DNA from: Paracoccaceae bacterium
GTDB taxonomy: Bacteria; Pseudomonadota; Alphaproteobacteria; Rhodobacterales; Rhodobacteraceae
NCBI GenBank assembly: GCA_007119835.1
Contig: SKOX01000250.1
Span: forward strand, 1-6,076
Direction: 5' to 3'
Length of the DNA stretch: 6,076 bases
Below, one piece after another: positions 1 to 6,076 of the stretch (the first letter of the stretch is position 1; each line of letters starts with the position of its first letter). The notes beneath the pieces are model-generated. The model was not told the DNA's origin and did no database searches. It worked only from the letters and a program-made list of their open reading frames with translations. Made by a program: the position numbers and the translations under genes.

Positions 1-1637
1 AGGGCGCGGGGCCGCCAGCCGGGCGGGCGCTCGGCGGTGCCGCGGCGCTTCCATGCCCCGAGGAGGGTGGTGACCGAGAAGAGCGCGGCCGCGGCGAGCG
101 CGCCGATCAGCGTCGTCGGCGTGGCGAGCAGGCCGACGCGCTCGTATGTGTGTATGCTCATGTCGTCGGTGAAGGCCACGACAGCGCCCGCCTCGTCGCG
201 CAGGAAGGCGATGCGGGCGCCGGTCGCGCTCTCGAAGGTGTCGCCCGCCTCGGGCACGCGGCGGAAGAGCGCGCTCTCGAACTGCGTCGTGACGGTGAGG
301 GTCTCTGAGGAGACCGGGGTGACGGTGCCGACGCCGGCGGTGCCGAGGATGGCGGAGAAGGTGGTGAAGACGCGGCGGTTGTTAAGGTACGTGCCGGCGA
401 GCTCGGCAAGCGGCGCGGTGTCGCCCTCCGCGGCCAGGTCGGGACGGTAGGCGAGGCCGAGGTGCCGGTCGATGATCCGGTCGGGGATCTGCACGATCGG
501 CTCGAGATCCTGCGCGCTGTTCTGGGAGAGAAAGACGCCGAGGTCGAGCTCCGGCACCAGGACCATGTTGGTGAGGAAGCTGGCGGTGCCGCCGCTGTGG
601 CCTAAGGCGCGGGTGTTGCGGTAAATGCGGTCCTGGAAGCCGTGCGCGATGTCGGCCGCCTGCGGTCGGTCGTCATAGGCCCGGGTCAGCATCGTGGCAT
701 GGGTGCCGGGCCCGAGCAGGCGGACGCCGTCGATCTCGCCGCCGTTCAGGTGGAAGCGCATCCAGCGCGCCATGTCGGTGGCGGTCGAGGCCATGCCGCC
801 GGCCGGCCAGTAGGCCCCGAGCTGAAGGTATTCCTGGATCTCCAGCCCGCCTCGGGCAGGCCGGTAGCCGGTCGCAAGGCGCTCTCTCTGCCCGGGCTCC
901 ATGGCGGCGGGCGGCGTCCAGATCGTGTCGGTCATGCCCAGCGGGTCGAGGATCTCCGCCTGCAGGAAGTCGCCGAAGGAGATGCCGCTCACGTCCTCGA
1001 CGACCTGTGCCGCCAGCGCCGTGCCCCAGTTCGAGTAGGACGTCCGCGCGCCGGGCGGCAAGACACGCGCCGGCTGGTGCTCGGCGAGGAGCGCGGCGAG
1101 CGGGCGCGGGTCGTCGTCCGGCACCGTGAAGACCCGGAACGAATCCTCGAAGCCGGCACGGTGGTGCATGAGGTCGCGCAGCGTCACCGGGGCGTCGAAG
1201 GCCTCGGCGACCTCGACGTCGCGAAGGTAGGTGTTCACGTCCGCGTCGGGGTCGATGAGGCCGCGATCGGCCAGCATCATCACCGCGGTCCAGGTGAAGG
1301 TCTTCGAGACCGAACCGATGCGGAAGAACGACGCCTCGGGATCGGCCGGCCGGCCTTGGGCGATGTCGGCGAGGCCGTAGCCCTTCGCGACGATGAGCGC
1401 GTCGTCGCGGACCACGGAGACGACGAGCCCCGGCAGCCTGTGCTCGTGCTGCAGGGCGAGGACGACGCCGTCGAGCAGCGCCTCGAGCTGTGCCGGATCG
1501 GCCGCGGCCGGCGCCTGTCCGGCGGCGGCCGGCTCGGCCAGCGGAGCCGGAGGCGGCGCCGCAGCCTCCTGCGCCTGCGCCAGAGAGGGCGCGAGCGCCG
1601 CGATGAGCACGAGCAGGATCGGCAGGAGGCTTGGCAT
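1..1637 (-). CDS. Secreted, membrane-anchored serine hydrolase of the beta-lactamase/class C family (3' end outside window)
   Basis: One uninterrupted frame of 545 codons runs off the left edge, so the C-terminus is missing. Residues 1-22 form a signal peptide ending in Ala-Gln-Ala, followed by an Ala/Pro-rich linker (about 24-47). The penicillin-binding-fold domain covers about 50-395. It has the nucleophile motif S109-V-S-K112, the second motif Y201-S-N203, and H347-S-G349 in the KTG-box position, inside a conserved Leu-Gly-His-Ser-Gly-Gly-Thr. Residues about 405-500 look like the small beta-rich domain often attached to these enzymes, and about 502-527 is a hydrophobic helix followed by Trp-Lys-Arg-Arg, so a membrane anchor is likely. 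The family includes class C beta-lactamases, D-alanyl-D-alanine peptidases and esterases; the substrate cannot be told here, and antibiotic resistance should not be assumed. The ATG at 1637 is the first usual start codon after an in-frame stop at 1731-1733. No strong Shine-Dalgarno is visible and the signal peptide has no basic residue before its hydrophobic core. Confidence 0.93.
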   Translation of the reverse strand, partial: MPSLLPILLVLIAALAPSLAQAQEAAAPPPAPLAEPAAAGQAPAAADPAQLEALLDGVVLALQHEHRLPGLVVSVVRDDALIVAKGYGLADIAQGRPADPEASFFRIGSVSKTFTWTAVMMLADRGLIDPDADVNTYLRDVEVAEAFDAPVTLRDLMHHRAGFEDSFRVFTVPDDDPRPLAALLAEHQPARVLPPGARTSYSNWGTALAAQVVEDVSGISFGDFLQAEILDPLGMTDTIWTPPAAMEPGQRERLATGYRPARGGLEIQEYLQLGAYWPAGGMASTATDMARWMRFHLNGGEIDGVRLLGPGTHATMLTRAYDDRPQAADIAHGFQDRIYRNTRALGHSGGTASFLTNMVLVPELDLGVFLSQNSAQDLEPIVQIPDRIIDRHLGLAYRPDLAAEGDTAPLAELAGTYLNNRRVFTTFSAILGTAGVGTVTPVSSETLTVTTQFESALFRRVPEAGDTFESATGARIAFLRDEAGAVVAFTDDMSIHTYERVGLLATPTTLIGALAAAALFSVTTLLGAWKRRGTAERPPGWRPRA

Positions 1638-1833
1638 CGGGCGTCTCGGGGTTTTCGGCTGGATGGATGTTTCGGCGCGCGCCCGTCCTCGCCGCGTTTC
1701 CGCCGGCGCGCCGTGACCTCGATCAATCCGTCACCGCGAAGATGCGGCTTTCGTTTCGTGGCGAGGAAGAACGCGGTGCAGCGGATAGCCGCGCCCCAAC
1801 AATGTCCCGGCGACATCCGCGGCATTCGCCGGC
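1638..1833. other. Intergenic spacer between mfd-like gene and serine hydrolase
   Basis: This 196-bp stretch has no supported gene. Near its right end, just behind the mfd stop, lies a 7-bp stem-loop (listed separately). I looked on the minus strand for a promoter for the hydrolase gene and found no convincing -35/-10 pair. A promoter is still possible, because GC-rich alphaproteobacteria often have weak consensus elements. Confidence 0.6.
1807..1832 (-). terminator. Possible stem-loop behind the mfd-like gene, without U tract
   Basis: A perfect 7-bp inverted repeat (CCGGCGA and TCGCCGG on the minus strand) surrounds a 12-base loop and begins 1 base after the mfd-like stop codon. The loop contains the palindrome CCGCGG. 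No run of T follows, so it does not meet the standard for an intrinsic terminator. It could slow or end transcription, or stabilise the 3' end. In DNA this GC-rich such a repeat can also occur by chance. Confidence 0.3.
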
Positions 1834-4800
1834 TCAGGACAGGCGGCGAAGCAGGTCGAGCACCAGATACGGCCGCTTCTCCGCTTCCGGGGCGGGCACG
1901 GCGTGCAGGAGCCGCTCGCCGTTCCAGTCCAGCGCCTCCCCGGCGTGGCGCAGAACGCTTCCGAACTCGGCCTCCACATCGAGGTCCGGGCGAAAGCTCA
2001 GCGACACACCCTGGGATCCTGCGGCCAGGCGCGTCACCCCGATCCCGCGCGCCACGGCGCGGATCGTCGCCAGCACGAGGAGGCGCTCGACCGCCGCGGG
2101 CAGCGGGCCGAAGCGGTCCGCGATCTCGTCCCAGAGCGCATCCACGTCCTCCGTGCTCCGGGTGCGCGCGATCCGGTGGTAGAGGTTGATCCGGACGATC
2201 GGCTCCGGGACGTATGCCTCCGGGATCATCGCCGGCGCCAGGCCCTGAAGCACCACCTCGTCGGGCTCGTCGGGCTCGCCCCGCGCCGCCCGCACCGCCG
2301 CCGCGAGCAGGTCCTGGTAGAGACCGAGGCCGATCAGCCGGACATGCCCCGCCTGCCGCTCGCCGAATAGTTCGCCCGCGCCACGCTGGTCGATGTCGTG
2401 CATCGCGATCGCCATGCCCGCCCCGAGCTGATCGAGCGCCTGAAGCGTTCCGAGCCGGCGCCGCGCCTCGTCGGACAGCGGCGCGTCCGGATCCGTCATC
2501 AGGTGGCAGCGCGCCTGCAGATGGCCGCGCCCCACCCGCCCGCGCAACTGATGCAGCTGCGCCAGCCCGAACAGGTCCGGCCGCAGCACCACCATGGTGT
2601 TGGCCCGCGGCACGTCGAGGCCGCTCTCGATTATGCTCGTCGCGAGCAGGACGTCGCCGTGGCCGGCGGCGAAGCCCACCATCGCCTCGTCGACGTCGCG
2701 CGGCTTCATCTGGCCGTGGGCTATGCGGAGCGTCAGGTCGGGCAGAAGCCCCCGGAGCGTCTCGGCCATCCCCGCCAAGGCCTCGACCCGCGGCACCACG
2801 ACGAAGCTCTGCCCGCCGCGCCGCCGCTCGCGCAGGAGCGCCTGGCGCAGGCTCGCTTCCGAGAAGGCGCCGACCAGCGTCCGGATCGGCCGGCGGCGGA
2901 GCGGCGGCGTCTCGATGACGCTGAGATCCTGCACGCCGACCAGCGCCCCCTGCAGCGTCCGCGGGATCGGCGTCGCCGTCATGGTCAGCACGTGGGCGTT
3001 CTCCCCGAGGCTTCGCATCCGCCGCTTGTGCTGCGCCCCGAAGCGCTGCTCCTCGTCGATCACCAGAAGCCCGAGCCGGTCGAAGCCGACGCCCCTGCCC
3101 AGCAGGGCATGGGTTCCCACCACCACACCGATGCTGCCATCGGCCAGCCCCTGCCGCACCCGCCGCGCCTCCCCCGCGGGCACCAGGCGGGAAAGATGCG
3201 CCACCTCGACGTCGAACCCGGCGAAGCGCCGGACGAAGGTCCGTTGATGCTGCCGGGCGAGCACCGTCGTCGGCGCGATCACCGCCACCTGCGCGCCGGC
3301 GAAGGCCGCGGCCGCCGCAGCCCGGAGCGCCACCTCCGTCTTGCCGAAGCCGACGTCGCCGACCACGAGCCGATGCATCGGCGTCCCGGTTGCCAGATCG
3401 GCCAGAACCGCCTCCGCCGCGCTGCGCTGCCCCGCCGTCAGGGGATACGGGAAGCGCTCCACAAAGCGCGCGTGGCGCCTGTCGTCGATGCGGATCGGTC
3501 GCGCCCTCCGCCTGCGGCGCGCCTCGGCCGCCTCGACCAGCGCCCGCGCCGTCGCGGCGAGCCCGGCCGCGATCTTCGCCCGGCGCTTCTCCCACGCGGG
3601 CGCGCCGATCCGGTCAAGCCGCACGTCGGTCTCCGCCGAGCCGTAGCGCCAGAGCTTGCCCGCCTCCGCCTCGGGCGCGAGCAGCACCCCGTCGTCGGCA
3701 TAGGCGATGCGGATCGCCTCCCCGGGCAGCCCGTCCCCGTCGAGGGGCTCGATCCCCCGGAGCGCGCCGACGCCGTGATCGAGATGGACCACGATGTCCG
3801 AGAGGTGGAAGTCGGAGGCCTCTGCCTGCCACCGGCCGCCAGCGGTTCTTTCCTCTTCCGCAACCGCGGCACGGCTTCCGAGGATGTCCGCCGCCGTCAC
3901 CACCGCGAGACCCGCTTCCCGGTCGACGAGGCCGGTCTCGAGCGGCGCGACGATCGCCGGGATGAGCCCGCTGTCGGCCTGCCTTGCCTCCGCGAGCGAT
4001 GCGGCCCGAAGCGTTTGCCGTTCGCCGTCCAGCCGCAGCCGCTGCTCAAGCCGCTTCAGCACCGCCTCTGACGGCGCGGCGAGCACGACACGCCGTCCTT
4101 CTTCCTCCTGCGCCTCCAGAAAGCGCAGGAAGGCCGCCCGGCCCCGCCGCTCCGAGGCGAAAGCGGGAACGGCCTCTCCGCCGTCGAGCCCGAGACCCTC
4201 GGCCTGCCCGGCCGCCGCCTGCCAGGCCTCCGGGGTCAGGTAGAGGTCCTCGGGCCGCGAGACCGCGCCTTCGCCGCCCGGCGCCTCCTGCCGGTCCTGC
4301 CAGGCCTCCTGCACGAGCCGCCAGGCCCGCTCTCGTGCCTGCGCCCCGTCGGGTGCTTCGAGAACCCGCGCCTGCGGGACGTAGTCGAAGAGCGTCGCGA
4401 GCCGCGGCCATGCCTGCGCGAGACGATGCGCCCCGCTCGGCTCCGTCCCCGCCTCGGGAAGCAGCTCCGTCACCGGGTCCACCGTGAGCGTTTCGGCCTC
4501 CTCGATGGAGCGCTGCGTCACCGGATCGAAACAGCGGATCGAGACGACGCAGCCGTCCTCGTCGAGCTCGATCCGGTAGGGCCAGCGGCAGGCCCCCGGA
4601 AAGATGTCGACGACCTCGCCGCGGACCGCGACCTCGCCCGGCTCGTCCACCCGCTCGTCGGCGGCGTAGCCGCGACGCGCGCAGAAATCCTCGAGCGCGT
4701 CGAGGTCGAGCCGTGCCGCGACCCGGAACGCGAAGGGCTCGGCCGCCTCTGGCGGCGGCACGCGCTGGATCGCGGCCTCGGGCGTGGTCACCACGACAGG

Positions 4801-5067
4801 CGCCGCGTCGCCGTCTTCGGCGAGCAGGCGCAGCACGTTCATCCGCCGCCCCATCGCCGCCCTCGACGGCGAGGCCGTGTCGTAGGGCAGGCAGTCCCAC
4901 GGCGGGAACACCAGAACCGGCACGCCGCGCGGCGCCGCACCGGCCAGAAAGGCTGCGATCGCCTCCGCCCTGCGCTCGTCGCGCGCAAGGTAGACGAGGC
5001 CGCGACCGCCGCCCTCTTCGTAAGCCGCGACAAGCCGCGCCGCCTCCAGGCCAACGGGTATTCGCAT
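1834..5067 (-). CDS. mfd: Mfd-like transcription-repair coupling factor (superfamily 2 DNA translocase)
   Basis: The 1077-residue product carries the Mfd domain order; family proteins are usually about 1150 residues. The N-terminal UvrB-like region (about 1-270) includes Phe-Pro-Pro-Trp-Asp and a D2 segment with R149 and R165 at the UvrA-contact positions. The CarD-like RNA-polymerase-interaction domain starts near V426-V-H-L-D-H-G-V-G434. The RecG-like motor shows Walker A G570-D-V-G-F-G-K576-T577, motif II D671-E-E-Q674, T697-A-T699, H784-G-Q-M, and arginine-finger motif Q840-L-R-G-R-V-G-R847. The translocation motif H890-D-I-D-Q-R-G-A-G-E-L-F-G902 follows, then a D7 domain (about 938-1077). 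Mfd releases RNA polymerase stalled at DNA lesions and recruits UvrA for excision repair. RecG is excluded by the CarD-like domain, D7 and Asp-Leu-Ser-Val-Ile-Glu-Thr-Pro-Pro. I chose the ATG at 5067 because AAGGCGG lies just upstream; an in-frame TTG at 5133 would add 22 residues without family character. All motor motifs are intact. It may be a second, compact Mfd paralogue rather than the main one; the window cannot decide this. Confidence 0.93.
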   Translation of the reverse strand: MRIPVGLEAARLVAAYEEGGGRGLVYLARDERRAEAIAAFLAGAAPRGVPVLVFPPWDCLPYDTASPSRAAMGRRMNVLRLLAEDGDAAPVVVTTPEAAIQRVPPPEAAEPFAFRVAARLDLDALEDFCARRGYAADERVDEPGEVAVRGEVVDIFPGACRWPYRIELDEDGCVVSIRCFDPVTQRSIEEAETLTVDPVTELLPEAGTEPSGAHRLAQAWPRLATLFDYVPQARVLEAPDGAQARERAWRLVQEAWQDRQEAPGGEGAVSRPEDLYLTPEAWQAAAGQAEGLGLDGGEAVPAFASERRGRAAFLRFLEAQEEEGRRVVLAAPSEAVLKRLEQRLRLDGERQTLRAASLAEARQADSGLIPAIVAPLETGLVDREAGLAVVTAADILGSRAAVAEEERTAGGRWQAEASDFHLSDIVVHLDHGVGALRGIEPLDGDGLPGEAIRIAYADDGVLLAPEAEAGKLWRYGSAETDVRLDRIGAPAWEKRRAKIAAGLAATARALVEAAEARRRRRARPIRIDDRRHARFVERFPYPLTAGQRSAAEAVLADLATGTPMHRLVVGDVGFGKTEVALRAAAAAAFAGAQVAVIAPTTVLARQHQRTFVRRFAGFDVEVAHLSRLVPAGEARRVRQGLADGSIGVVVGTHALLGRGVGFDRLGLLVIDEEQRFGAQHKRRMRSLGENAHVLTMTATPIPRTLQGALVGVQDLSVIETPPLRRRPIRTLVGAFSEASLRQALLRERRRGGQSFVVVPRVEALAGMAETLRGLLPDLTLRIAHGQMKPRDVDEAMVGFAAGHGDVLLATSIIESGLDVPRANTMVVLRPDLFGLAQLHQLRGRVGRGHLQARCHLMTDPDAPLSDEARRRLGTLQALDQLGAGMAIAMHDIDQRGAGELFGERQAGHVRLIGLGLYQDLLAAAVRAARGEPDEPDEVVLQGLAPAMIPEAYVPEPIVRINLYHRIARTRSTEDVDALWDEIADRFGPLPAAVERLLVLATIRAVARGIGVTRLAAGSQGVSLSFRPDLDVEAEFGSVLRHAGEALDWNGERLLHAVPAPEAEKRPYLVLDLLRRLS

Positions 5068-5070
5068 GTA

Positions 5071-5077
5071 CCGCCTT
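5071..5077 (-). promoter_or_regulatory. Ribosome binding site for the mfd-like gene
   Basis: The minus strand reads AAGGCGGTAC directly before the ATG at 5067. AAGG, a good match to the Shine-Dalgarno core, sits 6 bases from the ATG. This site is the reason for preferring ATG 5067 over the upstream in-frame TTG at 5133, which has no comparable site. Confidence 0.6.
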
Positions 5078-5091
5078 AACTGCAGGAGCCC

Positions 5092-5109
5092 GGGACGCCG
5101 CGGCGCCCC
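5092..5109. repeat. GC-rich near-palindrome upstream of the mfd-like gene
   Basis: The perfect 10-base palindrome CGCCGCGGCG (5096-5105) is flanked by one mismatch and then three more complementary pairs (GGG and CCC). It lies 25-42 bases upstream of the mfd ATG. It could be an operator-like site or an RNA hairpin in the leader. It could equally be chance in a sequence of this composition; no known regulator motif is recognised. Confidence 0.25.
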
Positions 5110-5203
5110 GTGCCGGGAGGTGAGGAACACCAATCGGCCGGACTGGTTTCCCTGCGGCAGAGCCGCGGCCCCACAGGGCGTGCAATCGCAGGCCTCGCGG
5201 CGC

Positions 5204-6076
5204 TCAGAGCCCGAACGGATAGGTGTCGGGCGCCCCCGGCTTCACGTGCTCCGGGCCGAGCGGGGTCACCGCCTCCGTCTCGTCGAACCACACCCAGACG
5301 TCGAACTGCCGGGGCAGCACGGCCTCCGAATAGTGGCTCTGGAGCTCGCTCTCCGGCCGGTAGATCACCCCGATGAACCGCTCGAGACGCGGCTCGAGGA
5401 GGCCGCGGCGGACCGCCTCGTGCCCGCCGGCCCGCAGGTCGAGCAGGAAGCGCGGGACGCCGGCGTCGTGGCACAGGCGCTCGTAGCTGTCGGCCCGCGA
5501 CGGCCGGACCCGCTTCACCTCCATCTCGCCGCCCCAGTCGGTCGCGGCGGCCACCGTGCCGGTATGGGTGCCGAAGCCGATCAGGGCGGCGTCCGCGCCG
5601 AACCGCTCGCGGCAGAGCTGGCCGATGTTCAGCTCGCCGCGCCGCGCGCCCATGCCGGTGAACCGCGCGTCGCCGATATGCGAGTTGTGCGCCCAGACGA
5701 CGGCCTTCGCGTCCGGCCCGCGCGCCTCCAGCAGGTTCTCCAGGGTCTCGAACATGTGCGTGTCGCGCAGGTTCCACGAGTCCGGGCCGCCGTAATACAT
5801 GATGCGGTAGTAGCGTTCGGCCGAGGCGATCAGCCGGGCGTTCTGGGCGGCGTCGAGGAAGCTCTCCCCGTCCTGCGCGACATAATCCAGCCGGCGCTCC
5901 AGCAGCTCGCGGCACTGCTCGACCACCAGCTTCTCGCACTTGGCGTAGCCCTCGGTCAGCACGGCGCGGCCGTAGGTCGCCGGGTCGTTCTGCCACGGCG
6001 TCAGGCAGCCGTAGCGCTCGCGGGCGACCGCCGCCGCCTCGGGATCGACCTCGTCGAGATACGCGAGCACCGCCTC
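5204..6076 (-). CDS. Erythromycin-esterase-family hydrolase (5' end outside window)
   Basis: The frame is open from the right edge to a TGA at 5204-5206, giving the C-terminal 290 residues. Family members usually have 400-450, so roughly the first third is missing. An in-frame GTG at 6068-6070 is internal to the conserved fold and is not the start. Family signatures are Tyr-Gly-Cys-Leu-Thr-Pro-Trp near the beginning, Asn-Leu-Arg-Asp-Thr-His-Met (about 5753-5773), the paired histidines of Val-Trp-Ala-His-Asn-Ser-His-Ile-Gly-Asp (codons 5687-5689 and 5678-5680), Ala-Leu-Ile-Gly-Phe-Gly-Thr-His-Thr-Gly, and the C-terminal Tyr-Arg-Pro-Glu-x-Glu-x-x-Ser-His-Tyr with Gln-Phe-Asp-Val. In EreA/EreB-type enzymes such histidines and acidic residues form the site that opens the macrolide lactone. 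Most chromosomal homologues in environmental bacteria have no proven substrate, so macrolide resistance is not implied. The remaining catalytic residues lie in the missing N-terminal part. No signal or membrane segment is visible in this portion. Confidence 0.9.
   Translation of the reverse strand, partial: EAVLAYLDEVDPEAAAVARERYGCLTPWQNDPATYGRAVLTEGYAKCEKLVVEQCRELLERRLDYVAQDGESFLDAAQNARLIASAERYYRIMYYGGPDSWNLRDTHMFETLENLLEARGPDAKAVVWAHNSHIGDARFTGMGARRGELNIGQLCRERFGADAALIGFGTHTGTVAAATDWGGEMEVKRVRPSRADSYERLCHDAGVPRFLLDLRAGGHEAVRRGLLEPRLERFIGVIYRPESELQSHYSEAVLPRQFDVWVWFDETEAVTPLGPEHVKPGAPDTYPFGL

Larger units (their letters stand above)
5068..5203. other. Intergenic spacer between esterase homologue and mfd-like gene
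   Basis: This 136-bp spacer has no supported gene. It contains a 5-bp hairpin (GCGGC and GCCGC with a 3-base loop, 5154-5166), about 40 bases past the esterase stop and without a T tract, and a GC-rich near-palindrome at 5092-5109 (listed separately). No convincing -35/-10 promoter is visible. The spacing allows either a separate promoter for mfd or read-through from the esterase gene. Confidence 0.5.

Noticed and set aside
642..2189. Plus-strand open frame of 515 codons across the hydrolase start and the mfd end
   Set aside because: It is antisense to two recognised genes and the spacer between them, and its translation is low-complexity Arg/Gly-rich with no family signature.
1280..3595. 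Minus-strand open frame of 771 codons in another frame of mfd
   Set aside because: It overlaps the Mfd-like frame, and its translation is Gly/Ala/Arg-rich without motifs, a typical GC-rich shadow.
2398..4071. Plus-strand open frame of 557 codons opposite the mfd-like gene
   Set aside because: It is antisense to a gene with clear domain motifs, is rich in Arg, His, Pro and Ala as expected for the mirror of GC-rich codons, and shows no recognisable domain.
5068..5133. TTG start at 5133 for the mfd-like gene
   Set aside because: The extra 22 residues are not Mfd-like, and the ATG at 5067 has a good AAGG site 6 bases upstream.
5154..5166. Five-base-pair hairpin as terminator of the esterase gene
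   Set aside because: The stem is short and no T tract follows, so it is recorded only in the spacer description.
5076..5996. Minus-strand 306-codon frame overlapping the esterase gene
   Set aside because: It is a shifted frame of the esterase coding sequence with no conserved motifs; the PF05139-type signatures are in the other frame.
5204..6076. Acquired macrolide-resistance gene
   Set aside because: Composition matches the neighbours and there is no mobile-element context; family membership alone does not prove macrolide hydrolysis.

Overview
The window is very GC-rich (roughly 70% by eye, with G or C at almost every third codon position). It carries three protein-coding genes, all on the minus strand, which fill about 95% of the sequence. 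Protein style and codon use suggest an alphaproteobacterium (Rhodospirillales/Hyphomicrobiales-like). This is an inference; no marker in the window fixes the taxon.

Read in the direction of transcription (from high to low coordinates), the layout is as follows. (1) The C-terminal 290 residues of an erythromycin-esterase-family (PF05139-type) hydrolase, whose start lies beyond the right edge. (2) A 136-bp spacer. (3) A complete 1077-residue superfamily 2 DNA translocase with the full Mfd plan: D1/D2 UvrB-like module, CarD-like RNA-polymerase-interaction domain, RecG-like motor and C-terminal D7. It is shorter than typical Mfd (about 1150 residues). (4) A 196-bp spacer with a small stem-loop just behind the mfd stop. 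(5) A secreted serine beta-lactamase-like hydrolase with a signal peptide, SxxK / YSN / HSG motifs and a C-terminal membrane anchor. It runs off the left edge.

The genes are co-directional, but the gaps are too wide for translational coupling, and their products act in different compartments: cytoplasmic or unknown for the esterase homologue, on stalled RNA polymerase for the Mfd-like protein, and periplasmic/membrane for the hydrolase. I see no evidence that they form one pathway. I found no tRNA, rRNA, CRISPR array, insertion sequence, attachment site or recognisable riboswitch. The many long open frames on the opposite strand are typical GC-rich shadows.

I do not see a convincing undescribed system. 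The items most worth a second look are the compact Mfd-like protein with an altered predicted UvrA-contact position, which may be a second Mfd paralogue, and the unknown substrate of the esterase-family neighbour.
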